A stretch of DNA of 13,001 nt from Candidatus Kaiserbacteria bacterium (GTDB taxonomy: Bacteria; Patescibacteriota; Minisyncoccia; Phycocordibacterales; UBA918), in the NCBI GenBank assembly GCA_007117575.1, contig SKGH01000070.1:1-13001 (forward strand), given 5' to 3'. This document shows positions 1 to 7,074 of this stretch, piece by piece. The notes under the pieces are model-generated. The model was not told where the DNA came from. It saw nothing but the letters and a program-made list of their open reading frames with translations, and searched no databases. Position numbers and translations under genes: made by a program. Positions within the stretch are counted from its first letter, which is position 1; every line of letters starts with the position of its first letter.

Positions 1-274
1 AGTATGGCCGAGTTCAATTTTTGAAAAAACATATAGTTGTCCAAACATAGCAAGGTTTCGAATTAGGAAATAAAACAAAAACCAACCACTAAAAAATGAA
101 GCGGGGGTGAAACCAGTGGTGTTCATCATGTGCCTGCCAACAACATCACTAGTTGTGAAAAGAATTTGGGTCAAGGCAACAACGAGTATAGGATTCATTG
201 CCATTAGTATAGCAAAGTTCTGAATTACCGTTAGGGTATTTAGAAAAATATTATAAAACTTACTTCAAAATATG

Positions 275-347
275 GGCGACTATCGGGAATCGAACCCGAA
301 TCGCGAGTGCCACAAACTCGAGTGTTGACCATTACACCATAGTCGCC
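275..347 (-). tRNA. tRNA-His (anticodon GTG)
   Basis: On the minus strand the sequence folds into a full cloverleaf. The acceptor stem GCGACTA pairs with TAGTCGC, the anticodon stem CGAGT pairs with ACTCG around the loop TTGTGGC, and the T arm is TCGGG-TTCGAAT-CCCGA. The anticodon is GTG, which reads CAC and CAT. The histidine-specific extra 5' G (G-1, at position 347) faces discriminator C73 (position 275), the known identity element for HisRS, which supports the assignment independently. The 3' CCA is not encoded (the next bases read CAT), so a CCA-adding enzyme must complete it. Confidence 0.97.
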
Positions 348-359
348 AGTGATTAAGAT

Positions 360-386
360 GTTATACAATTTCTCATAAAAAGTCTA
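360..386 (-). promoter_or_regulatory. probable promoter of tRNA-His
   Basis: Reading the minus strand, TAGACT (complement of 381-386) and TATAAC (complement of 360-365) resemble -35 and -10 boxes with a short 15-nt spacer. The -10 lies about 13 nt upstream of the mature tRNA 5' end. An AT-only stem ATCTATT/AATAGAT (386-403, TTTT loop) overlaps the -35 box. The call rests on box similarity and position only. Confidence 0.4.
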
Positions 387-410
387 TCTATTTTTTAATA
401 GATGAGATAA

Positions 411-536
411 ATGGCGTTTTTTCAGTTTATGTTCTATCATACACTTATGAGTAATGATGCTTTGCAAATCGCCATTTTATTTATATTCTTGCTGGGTATG
501 GGGGTGGGGTTTTCAGTAGCTCGCTGGTTTTTTTAA
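411..536 (+). CDS. possible small single-span membrane protein (41 aa)
   Basis: An open frame starts at ATG 411, immediately after an in-frame TAA, and ends at TAA 534-536. Internal ATGs at 429 and 447 are alternative starts; the last would give 29 aa. The C-terminal half is one hydrophobic segment (AILFIFLLGMGVGFSVA) followed by the cationic/aromatic end RWFF, which looks like a transmembrane helix. The stop lies 21 nt before mscL in the same direction, so the two could be co-transcribed. No Shine-Dalgarno is visible and I recognise no family. It could be a chance ORF, but length, composition and position suit a small membrane protein. Confidence 0.35.
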   Translation: MAFFQFMFYHTLMSNDALQIAILFIFLLGMGVGFSVARWFF

Positions 537-557
537 GGTTAATTATAGATATTAGAG

Positions 558-959
558 ATGAAAACATTTGTTAAGGAGTTTAAAGAGTTCGCTGTTAAAG
601 GCAACGTTATAGATTTGGCTGTTGCAGTGGTGATTGGTGGCGCTTTTGGAAAGATAGTTTCTTCCTTGGTTGCCAATATCATAACTCCTCTTATGGGTAT
701 AATTTTAGGTGGAGTTGATATGTCCGGCCTTGAGTTGGTGGTAGGGGAGGCTTCTGTTACTTACGGTGTGTTTTTGCAAAGTATTTTGGATTTCTTAATA
801 ATTGCTTTGGTTATATTTTTAGTTATAAAAGCCATAAACAGTATAAATAAGAAGAAGAAGAAGGAGGAGGAGGAAGAGAAAAAACCTGAGAAACCTAAAG
901 AACCAAGTGAGGAAGTGTTGCTGTTGCGAGAAATACGTGATTCTTTGCGAAAAAAGTAA
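558..959 (+). CDS. mscL: large-conductance mechanosensitive channel MscL
   Basis: This gene encodes the homopentameric inner-membrane channel that opens under membrane tension and releases solutes during hypo-osmotic shock. The 133-aa product is of normal family length. The N-terminal amphipathic helix (KEFKEFAVKGNVIDLAVAVV) leads directly into pore helix TM1 with the conserved small residues IGGAFGKIVSSLV. A short periplasmic loop (about 50-70) and TM2 (about 71-95, FLQSILDFLIIALVIFLVIKAI) follow. The C-terminal tail is strongly charged (KKKKKEEEEEKKPEKPKEP, about residues 97-116) and ends in the usual amphipathic bundle helix (EEVLLLREIRDSLRKK). The poly-Lys/Glu linker is longer and more repetitive than in the E. 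coli protein. No Shine-Dalgarno precedes the ATG. Element R1 begins about 75 nt after the stop. Confidence 0.96.
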   Translation: MKTFVKEFKEFAVKGNVIDLAVAVVIGGAFGKIVSSLVANIITPLMGIILGGVDMSGLELVVGEASVTYGVFLQSILDFLIIALVIFLVIKAINSINKKKKKEEEEEKKPEKPKEPSEEVLLLREIRDSLRKK

Positions 960-1032
960 ACACTTTTTCAAAATTTTCCCCACTTTTCCTTCATGAACGG
1001 ATGCTTTTTTGTTTGCCTCAGTTTATTTGCTT

Positions 1033-1250
1033 CATGACTTACGCGTTTCTGATGAAGTTCGAGGCGCTGACCCAGCCCCAGTTCCGGTAACCATTTATTA
1101 CTAACGTAATAAACCAAAAAATGTTTTAGTCAGTCACGAAAGAATATAAATGATCACGGAAACTGGGGCTGGATGAGGCGTACTTGGTGGTAAGATGAAA
1201 GGTTTGAGTGACGAAAGCAACAAAGAAATTCGCCAAACGCGTAAGTCCTG
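1033..1250. mobile_element. R1: MITE-like inverted-repeat element with 5-bp target duplication
   Basis: The ends are CATGACTTACGCGTTT (1033-1048) and AAACGCGTAAGTCCTG (1235-1250), a 16-bp terminal inverted repeat with 15 of 16 matches. TGCTT lies directly outside both ends (1028-1032 and 1251-1255), as expected for a 5-bp target-site duplication. Inside are a 22-bp left arm, a 102-bp core (1071-1172) and a 62-bp right arm. The core has its own inverted repeat: CCCAGCCCCAGTTCCGG at 1071-1087 against CGGAAACTGGGGCTGG at 1157-1172. It also holds a perfect hairpin, TTTATTAC-TAAC-GTAATAAA. There is no transposase ORF, so the element would be non-autonomous. A near-copy with rearranged parts is at 12784-13000 and a diverged relative at 11667-11919. 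No element name is recognised. Confidence 0.85.
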
Positions 1251-1393
1251 TGCTTAATACTAAGCGTTAGGTTTTGTAGTGATGCCTAGGTACTCTATTT
1301 TTGTAATTATTGCTTGTCATACACCGTTGAGCATGTTCTTGTTTAGGCGTGGTTGTGTATATGTGGAAAACTAGTCTTAATAAGAGATAATAT

Positions 1394-1434
1394 ATGGCTA
1401 ATTATCGTTCGGTCAACGACGTTTAGCCATTTTT
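1394..1434 (+). terminator. terminator-like hairpin upstream of nrdA
   Basis: ATGGCTAA (1394-1401) pairs perfectly with TTAGCCAT (1423-1430), with an inner CGTT/AACG stem, and the sequence continues into TTTTT. This has the shape of an intrinsic terminator for transcription coming from the mscL/R1 side. The left strand can instead pair with GCCATAT at 1435-1441 (left partner ATATGGC at 1392-1398), so two exclusive structures are possible. No gene lies between this and nrdA. Confidence 0.45.
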
Positions 1435-1582
1435 GCCATATTACCCATTAAGCCTTACAATTTATCTATCACTCGGTTAGCGTCTCCACGCGAGTGTGTC
1501 AATTAGAAGGTGGCACGCAACCTAAACTCTGAGGTTAGCAGTATTGTTTGAGAGAATCCAGATAAAATGGATCGTTGTCGCC
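1435..1582. other. non-coding stretch before nrdA with small hairpins
   Basis: I see no credible gene between R1 and nrdA. This part holds short stem-loops: ACTC/GAGT enclosing GCGT/ACGC near 1471-1495, and AACCT/AGGTT near 1518-1536. The distant pair GTCAA (about 1498) and TTGAC (1583) could close a larger fold, but the second strand coincides with a plausible -35 box, which I think is the better reading. None matches a riboswitch class I know. In particular, I could not complete a B12 box or a T-box. Confidence 0.3.
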
Positions 1583-1612
1583 TTGACTAAAAAATCTAAA
1601 TTAATTTAGAAA
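1583..1612 (+). promoter_or_regulatory. candidate nrdA promoter with a 16-bp palindrome
   Basis: TTGACT (1583-1588) is followed by an A-run and the perfect palindrome TCTAAATTAATTTAGA (1595-1610). A weak -10 (TAGAAA, 1607-1612, 18-nt spacer) overlaps its right end. The palindrome would cover the spacer and -10, where a repressor would act. It does not match the NrdR box consensus as I know it. A 14-of-16 copy sits at the same place in the promoter at 7075-7102. A TATAAA at about 1622 is an alternative -10 without a good -35. Confidence 0.45.
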
Positions 1613-1643
1613 CGAAATTATTATAAAAATAAAGAAACGTACT

Positions 1644-4496
1644 ATGTTCAATGAAGTCACCAAGCGTAACGGTTCCAAAGTACCGTTTGATACCGAAAAA
1701 ATAATAATTGCCATGCGTAAGGCATTTGTTGCTGAAAGAGTCTCAGTTGATGAAACTGTTCTTCAACAGATGACCGATAGGGTTGTTGTCAAACTACAGA
1801 CTGTTTGTGACGGTAAAGCCGACTGTCCTAATGTTGAACATGTACAAGATTTGGTTGAGGAGACATTGATGGAGCGCGGTTATTTTGCTGTAGCTAAGGC
1901 CTATATTTTGTATAGGTTTAAACAGTCTGAAGAAAGGAAAGAGGAGGTGGTTAAAGAGATTGAGGAAAATAGATTGATGATAACCACTGAAGGTGGAGAG
2001 GAGCGTTTTTCCAGTGAAGCAATGCGTTCATATATTGAGAGTTTTATAGGTGGAGTGGAAAAAGATATAGATGTTGATGAGGTGGTTACTCAAGTGGAAA
2101 GAGAGGTTTATGAAGGTATATCTACACGTGAGTTAGCTAAGCTGGTTACTTTGGTTTTGCGTTCAAAAATCGAACTTGACCCCGCTTATTCACTGGTGGC
2201 TTCTAGACAATTGTGTTCAAGGTTGTATGAAGAAGCCGTAGGTAAGGATGTCTTGCCAAGCAAGCCAGACTTTACAAAAAAATATAGACAGGCCTTTCAG
2301 AAAAATATCAGTCATGCGGTATCAGAAAACAAACTGGCTTCTGAAATGACCTCATTTGACCTAAAAAAATTAGCTTCCGCTCTTAAGCCGGAGCGTGACG
2401 ACCTGCTTCGTTATTTGGGGGTGGAGACACTTACGGACAGATACTTTATCAAAGCCGGCGATGGTCGCATGCTGGAAACCCCACAGTATTTATGGATGAG
2501 AGTAGCAATGGGTCTGGCTCTGGGAGAAAAGAAAGATAGGGAGGCACGTGCCATTGAGTTTTATGAAGTAATGTCAACTTTACGTTTTATCCCGTCTACC
2601 CCTACCTTGTTCCACTCCGGTACTCCTCATCCTCAATTATCTTCATGTTACTTGAATGTGGTGGAAGACGACTTGGCTCACATTTTTAAAGTGTTTGGTG
2701 ACAATGCCATGTTATCCAAATGGGCTGGTGGTATAGGTACCTCATGGAGTAAGTTGCGAGCTACCGGCGCTTTAATAAAAACCGCCGGTATAAATTCGCA
2801 GGGTACTATACCGTTTCTTAAAATAGCGAATGATGTCACGGTAGCGATAAATAGGTCCGGTCGTAGACGCGGTGCTACCTGTGTATATATGGAGAATTGG
2901 CACTATGATTTTCTTGACTTTTTAGACCTTAAAAAAAATACCGGAGATGAAAGAAGGAGAACGCATGACATGAATACTGCTTCTTGGGTGTCTGACCTGT
3001 TTATGAAAAGAGTGCGTGAGGACGGAGAATGGACTTTATTTTCACCTGATGAGGTGCCAGACCTAACGGAGACTTATGGTCGTGATTTTGAGAATCGTTA
3101 CATTGAGTATGAAAAGAAAGCTAAACAGGGAGAAATAAAACTTTTCAAGACTTTAAAGGCTCGCGATCTGTGGAAGCGACATATAAGCATGTTGTTTGAG
3201 ACAGGACATCCTTGGGTAACTTTTAAAGATCCTTCCAACCTTCGTTCTCCACAAGATCACGTAGGGGTGGTACATAATTCCAATCTTTGTACAGAAATAA
3301 CTCTAAACACCTCAGCAGACGAAACAGCGGTATGTAACTTAGGGTCTGTAAATTTCGCAAAACATATAAAAAACGGTGAACTTGATGCGGATCTGGTTAA
3401 AGATACGGTTAAGACAGGTATGCGTATGTTGGACAATGTTATTGACTATAATTTTTATCCGACGGTGGAAGCAAAAAATTCTAACTTCAAGCATAGGCCG
3501 GTTGGTCTCGGGGTGATGGGCTTCCAAGATGCTCTTTATGAGTTAGGTATTAGTTTCGCATCAGATGAATGTGTTAGGTTCGCAGACACTTCAATGGAGC
3601 TGGTGTCTTATGAAGCTATAATGGCCTCCACGGATCTGGCGCGGGAAAGGGGGGCGTATAAAAGTTTTAAAGGCTCAAAGTGGGACAGAGGCATTCTACC
3701 TATTGATACTGTGGAGATATTGGAAAAAGATAGAGGAATCTCGACAGGGGTTGATAAATCTTCTTCATTAGATTGGGCGCCGGTTAGAAAGGCGATAAAA
3801 AAGTACGGTATGCGTAATAGTAATTGTATGGCCATAGCTCCCACCGCAACCATATCTAACATTGCTGGTTCAATACCCGGTATAGAGCCCATATATAAGA
3901 ATATCTACGTAAAATCAAATATTTCAGGTGATTTTATCGTAGTAAATACTGCTATGGTACGAGATCTCAAGCAAAAAGGTCTCTGGAATAAAGAGACACT
4001 AGATAAAATAAAGTATCATGATGGCTCATTAGCAGATATTTCTGAAATACCTGTTGACATTAAAGAGAAATACAAAGAAACTTTTGAGATAGATATGCGC
4101 TGGATCATAAAAGCTGCCGCCTCACGTGGTAAATGGATAGATCAGTCACAGTCATTGAATATATTCTATGGTGGATCGTCAGGACGTGAGATAAGCGATC
4201 TATATCTGTATGCTTGGGAGGCGGGGCTTAAGACCACTTATTATTTACGCTCTTTAGGTGCTTCTCAGGTAGAGAAGTCAACTATAAATAAGGCCGGAAC
4301 ACAGTTTCGTAAACCACTCAATGGTAAGGAGAACTATGAGGACGCCGTGTCTCCGACCGCTTCTCCATTAGCGACACCTTCACCTATACAAAAGTCTCAT
4401 ATCGACGCTGAAAAAGTACGTATTGTTAACAAAGACCAGAGTAAAACACCAAGACTACACGTGGCTGGCGATTCTGTATGTGAAGCCTGTGAGTAG
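1644..4496 (+). CDS. nrdA: class I ribonucleoside-diphosphate reductase, alpha (large) subunit
   Basis: This subunit reduces ribonucleoside diphosphates to deoxyribonucleotides in the cytoplasm, using a radical supplied by the beta subunit. The 950-aa protein is longer than E. coli NrdA (761 aa). The extra length is N-terminal: an ATP-cone at about residues 1-95 (VTKRNGSKVPFDTEKI) and a second cone-like domain at about 107-195, which suggests elaborate allosteric control. The ten-stranded barrel follows. Its redox Cys is C335 (SSCYL), the thiyl Cys is C549 with N547 and E551 (NSNLCTEI), and the second redox Cys is C564 (AVCNLGS). The radical-transfer Tyr pair is Y866-Y867 (TTYYLRS). The phosphate-site motif PTATISNIAG and the C-terminal CEAC relay pair (C946, C949) are present, so the enzyme looks intact. 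No Shine-Dalgarno is seen; the start is chosen at the family-typical N-terminus. nrdB follows after 345 nt. Confidence 0.97.
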   Translation: MFNEVTKRNGSKVPFDTEKIIIAMRKAFVAERVSVDETVLQQMTDRVVVKLQTVCDGKADCPNVEHVQDLVEETLMERGYFAVAKAYILYRFKQSEERKEEVVKEIEENRLMITTEGGEERFSSEAMRSYIESFIGGVEKDIDVDEVVTQVEREVYEGISTRELAKLVTLVLRSKIELDPAYSLVASRQLCSRLYEEAVGKDVLPSKPDFTKKYRQAFQKNISHAVSENKLASEMTSFDLKKLASALKPERDDLLRYLGVETLTDRYFIKAGDGRMLETPQYLWMRVAMGLALGEKKDREARAIEFYEVMSTLRFIPSTPTLFHSGTPHPQLSSCYLNVVEDDLAHIFKVFGDNAMLSKWAGGIGTSWSKLRATGALIKTAGINSQGTIPFLKIANDVTVAINRSGRRRGATCVYMENWHYDFLDFLDLKKNTGDERRRTHDMNTASWVSDLFMKRVREDGEWTLFSPDEVPDLTETYGRDFENRYIEYEKKAKQGEIKLFKTLKARDLWKRHISMLFETGHPWVTFKDPSNLRSPQDHVGVVHNSNLCTEITLNTSADETAVCNLGSVNFAKHIKNGELDADLVKDTVKTGMRMLDNVIDYNFYPTVEAKNSNFKHRPVGLGVMGFQDALYELGISFASDECVRFADTSMELVSYEAIMASTDLARERGAYKSFKGSKWDRGILPIDTVEILEKDRGISTGVDKSSSLDWAPVRKAIKKYGMRNSNCMAIAPTATISNIAGSIPGIEPIYKNIYVKSNISGDFIVVNTAMVRDLKQKGLWNKETLDKIKYHDGSLADISEIPVDIKEKYKETFEIDMRWIIKAAASRGKWIDQSQSLNIFYGGSSGREISDLYLYAWEAGLKTTYYLRSLGASQVEKSTINKAGTQFRKPLNGKENYEDAVSPTASPLATPSPIQKSHIDAEKVRIVNKDQSKTPRLHVAGDSVCEACE

Positions 4497-4534
4497 GTTA
4501 TCTTGAGTAAAAAATAGGCTGGTATTATACTTAT

Positions 4535-4615
4535 ACTTTGTATAAGAGAGGCGTCGAGCAGGGATTGTGTGACGCGACACACGGTCCCCGCCCGGCGCCT
4601 CTTTGTGCCCAAAGT
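4535..4615. repeat. GC-rich 81-bp imperfect palindrome between nrdA and nrdB
   Basis: ACTTTG (4535-4540) pairs with CAAAGT (4610-4615). AGAGGCG (4547-4553) pairs with CGCCTCT (4596-4602). The stem continues inward through CG-GC-GGGA to GTGTG and CGCG near the tip, with scattered mismatches. It is far richer in G and C than its surroundings. It could terminate nrdA transcripts, since CTCTTT follows the main stem, or it could be a small palindromic repeat element. No second copy is in this window. Confidence 0.6.
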
Positions 4616-4705
4616 TTATATATTGGGCAAGATAGATACGAAAAAATACCATAGCCGGCTTTTGAAAATTCCTCAGGGACTATAGTTACACAATTGTTTA
4701 TAAAT

Positions 4706-4815
4706 AGGACTTATGAGTTTGATGATTTCCTATAGCATTCTCTGTCTAACAGTTTAACGCAACGCTAAGTACACGTCTGTTTGTTATTCGTAACTCATCT
4801 AAACCTTTAAGTCCT
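4706..4815 (+). promoter_or_regulatory. structured nrdB leader (candidate cis-regulatory RNA)
   Basis: AGGACTTA (4706-4713) pairs perfectly with TAAGTCCT (4808-4815), 100 nt apart. TGAGTT directly after it (4714-4719) pairs with AACTCA (4792-4797). This gives a coaxial closing stem of 14 pairs with one 10-nt bulge. A TATAAA box at 4699-4704 would start transcription near the foot of the stem, although no good -35 is visible. The nrdB ATG lies 26 nt after the stem. The arrangement is typical of a folded 5' leader, but I recognise no known riboswitch class in the 70-nt interior. Confidence 0.4.
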
Positions 4816-4841
4816 AAAAAATTAATAATATTAAGATAAAT

Positions 4842-5849
4842 ATGGAAAAAAAAGGAATCATTAATAACAGCACAACTGACCCAAATAAAATTTTACCAAT
4901 GCGCTATAAGTGGGCTAGAGAACACTACAAAGCCGGAGTAAACAACAATTGGACACCGGAAGAAGTATCGATGCAGTTAGATATAGAATTATGGAAAAAA
5001 CAAGATGAGTCCGGTCTTAGTGAGGCGGAAAGGAGAATGGTTTTGTGGAACCTCGGCTTTTTCTCTACCGCTGAGAGTCTAACTGCTAATAATATTGTCT
5101 TAGCTGTCTACAACCATGTTACAAATCCTGAATCAAGACAATATCTGCTTAGACAAGCATATGAAGAGGCTATACACACTGATACTTTTATATATTGTTG
5201 CGATTCTTTGGGTCTTGATCCGGATGAGATATACAATATGTACGAAACCATTCCCTCTATAAAAGAAAAGGATGATTTTGTTATCAACTTTACTCAGTCA
5301 GTCTTGGACCCTAATTTCAAAACTGATTCGACGGAAAATATTCAGAAGTTTGTTCATGATCTTATAGGTTTTTATGTAATAATGGAGGGTATTTTCTTTT
5401 ATGCCGGTTTTGCCATGATTTTGTCTATGAAGCGTCAAAACAAGATGGTGGGAGTGGGAGAGCAGTTCCAGTATATCCTGCGTGACGAGTCGGTTCATTT
5501 AGCTTTTGGTATTGACCTTATCAACACTATCAAAGAAGAAAATCCCGAAATTTGGACTGAAGAGTTTCAGACAGATATTATCGAAAAGATAAAGCGAGCT
5601 GTTGAGCTGGAAAAGCTTTATGTAGATGACGCCATGCCACAGGGTTTTCTTGGCCTTAACCCGCAAACAGTTAAAGATTATGTAGAACATGTGGCAGATA
5701 GGCGCTTCGAAAGACTGGGATTGCCTAAATTCTATAATACTGAAAACCCATTTCCATGGATGAGTGAAATAATTGACGTATCGAAAGAGAAAAACTTCTT
5801 CGAAACCAAAGTAACTGAATACAAGAACTCCGGCTCGTTGGAGTGGTAG
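4842..5849 (+). CDS. nrdB: ribonucleoside-diphosphate reductase beta subunit, class Ic (Mn/Fe) type
   Basis: This ferritin-like subunit (335 aa) holds the metal cofactor that generates the radical for NrdA. The metal ligands are E78 (FFSTAESL), E109 and H112 (EEAIH), E182 (MEGIFF), E216 and H219 (RDESVH). The position four residues after H112, Tyr122 in E. coli, is F116. Phe there, with Glu instead of Asp as first ligand, is the signature of class Ic enzymes known from Chlamydia trachomatis, which use a Mn(IV)/Fe(III) cofactor instead of a tyrosyl radical. From the C. trachomatis numbering I remember (E89, E120, H123, F127, E193, E227, H230), every site is offset by 11, and Y211 falls on its Y222. 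The C-terminal tail YKNSGSLEW keeps a Tyr for transfer to NrdA. The start lacks a Shine-Dalgarno, and a structured leader precedes it. Confidence 0.96.
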   Translation: MEKKGIINNSTTDPNKILPMRYKWAREHYKAGVNNNWTPEEVSMQLDIELWKKQDESGLSEAERRMVLWNLGFFSTAESLTANNIVLAVYNHVTNPESRQYLLRQAYEEAIHTDTFIYCCDSLGLDPDEIYNMYETIPSIKEKDDFVINFTQSVLDPNFKTDSTENIQKFVHDLIGFYVIMEGIFFYAGFAMILSMKRQNKMVGVGEQFQYILRDESVHLAFGIDLINTIKEENPEIWTEEFQTDIIEKIKRAVELEKLYVDDAMPQGFLGLNPQTVKDYVEHVADRRFERLGLPKFYNTENPFPWMSEIIDVSKEKNFFETKVTEYKNSGSLEW

Positions 5850-6013
5850 AATGTTTTTCTAGAGATATAGAAATAAGTAAAAATAGCGACTGATAGAATT
5901 TCAAAAGTACCGTGTAGCGATAATGGGGTTTTTTATTCAATATAACTTTCTGATACACACAACGATCTCTGCTCGTAGATGTTTATAATCGTTTTATGTG
6001 TTAAAACATCCAT

Positions 6014-6961
6014 ATGTGGCGTTATACTTTTCTTGTCGCGATTTTGCTTGGGTCTTTGTTTGTGTATGGATACATGTATTACACAGCTTGGGCGTTGTGT
6101 AACGTTCCTATTTCCTATGCTATAGGTCAAGTGGATGATGAGTTTGATTTTTCCAGAGATAGATTTACCGAAGCGGTGTCGAGTGCGGTGATGGTTTGGG
6201 AAGCCTCTACCGGTCGAAAGCTTTTTAAAAAGAATGAGAATGATAAAAATGCAGTACAGATAAACTTGGTCTTTGATGATAGACAAGCTTATGTAGAGGC
6301 GGAGATTGGTTATAGAGAAAGATTGGATGCCACTGAGTCTGTAAGTCAGAGTTTACGCAAACACTATCAACGGTTAGTGACAGAATATGAAAACTTAAGA
6401 GACACACATGAATTGTTGTTAGCTAATTATAATGAGGAAGTCAGAGAATTTAACGAATTGATCGAGTTTTATAATCAGGAGGGTGGGGTGTCAGATGAGA
6501 CATATCGTAGTCTACAGACAGAGCAGACTAGGTTGGCTAACGAAAGGGAGTCTTTGCGTGTCATGGAAAGAGATATCAATCAATTGGTAAAATCTATCAA
6601 TGAGTTGGGGGAGCAGGGCAATTTGTTAATAGAGACCCATAACCAAGGTGTCGGTGAATACAATAAAAATTTTGGTGAGTCTAGAAAATTCACTCAAGGT
6701 GAATATTTAGGGAGTGTCATTAACATATACACTTTTACTTCAGAGCAAGAGCTGGTTTTGGTTTTGGCTCACGAACTGGGACATGCCTTGGGAATTGAAC
6801 ACGTTCCCGGACGCGAGTCAATAATGTATGAGCTCTTGGGCGAGCAACCGGAAGACCTATCTTTGTCAGAGTACGACATGGAAGCTTTCGTGTCTGTGTG
6901 TGTTGAGTTGCCGTGGTGGGATAGATTAGTAAGGAAAATATTCAGTTTTATTTTGACATAG
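6014..6961 (+). CDS. membrane-anchored zinc metalloprotease (matrixin/metzincin-like) with coiled-coil insert
   Basis: The 315-aa protein starts with an uncleaved-looking signal anchor (about residues 5-27, FLVAILLGSLFVYGYMYYTAWAL). A short domain (FTEAVSSAVMVWEASTGRKLF) resembles the start of matrixin catalytic domains. A long charged segment, about residues 95-225, is rich in Glu, Leu, Asn and Arg and is predicted to form a coiled coil. The zinc site HELGHALGIEH (H253, E254, H257, H263) fits the metzincin HExxHxxGxxH pattern, and SIMY with M271 is the likely Met-turn. It should act outside the membrane, but its substrate is unknown. The unusual point is the coiled coil lying between the N-terminal part of the catalytic fold and the zinc helix. 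It ends with a hydrophobic stretch (WWDRLVRKIFSFIL). It is probably transcribed alone; TATAAT at 5984-5989 is a possible -10. Confidence 0.85.
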   Translation: MWRYTFLVAILLGSLFVYGYMYYTAWALCNVPISYAIGQVDDEFDFSRDRFTEAVSSAVMVWEASTGRKLFKKNENDKNAVQINLVFDDRQAYVEAEIGYRERLDATESVSQSLRKHYQRLVTEYENLRDTHELLLANYNEEVREFNELIEFYNQEGGVSDETYRSLQTEQTRLANERESLRVMERDINQLVKSINELGEQGNLLIETHNQGVGEYNKNFGESRKFTQGEYLGSVINIYTFTSEQELVLVLAHELGHALGIEHVPGRESIMYELLGEQPEDLSLSEYDMEAFVSVCVELPWWDRLVRKIFSFILT

Positions 6962-6984
6962 TTCATACTAACCTCTTATTTAAC

Positions 6985-7011
6985 CTCAAGCACACACTTC
7001 TTGTACTTGAG
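6985..7011. repeat. short stem-loop after the protease gene
   Basis: CTCAAG (6985-6990) pairs with CTTGAG (7006-7011) over a 15-nt loop. No U-run follows, so it is at best a weak terminator or part of a fold. Confidence 0.25.
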
Positions 7012-7074
7012 AGTGCCGTTTCTCCTTTACAGATAAGGGTTTTAGTCGGTTTAAGTACTAGGGCACCAAAAAAA

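Noticed and set aside
104..223. Short plus-strand frame near the window start (around GTG/ATG 118-129).
   Set aside because: Only about 35 codons, no ribosome-binding site, no hydrophobic or domain pattern.
1033..1250. R1 and its relatives as CRISPR repeats or integron attC sites.
   Set aside because: No regular repeat-spacer spacing, and no GTTRRRY/RYYYAAC core pair or integrase gene; terminal repeats with a 5-bp duplication fit a transposon better.
1498..1530. GGTGGCACGCAACC upstream of nrdA resembles part of a T-box (GGTGGNACCGCG).
   Set aside because: No stem I specifier loop or matching antiterminator/terminator pair could be built, and nrdA is not an amino-acid-related gene.
5933..6286. 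117-codon minus-strand ORF over the start of the protease gene.
   Set aside because: It is antisense to a gene with a clear HExxHxxGxxH protease and has no recognisable domain or ribosome-binding site.
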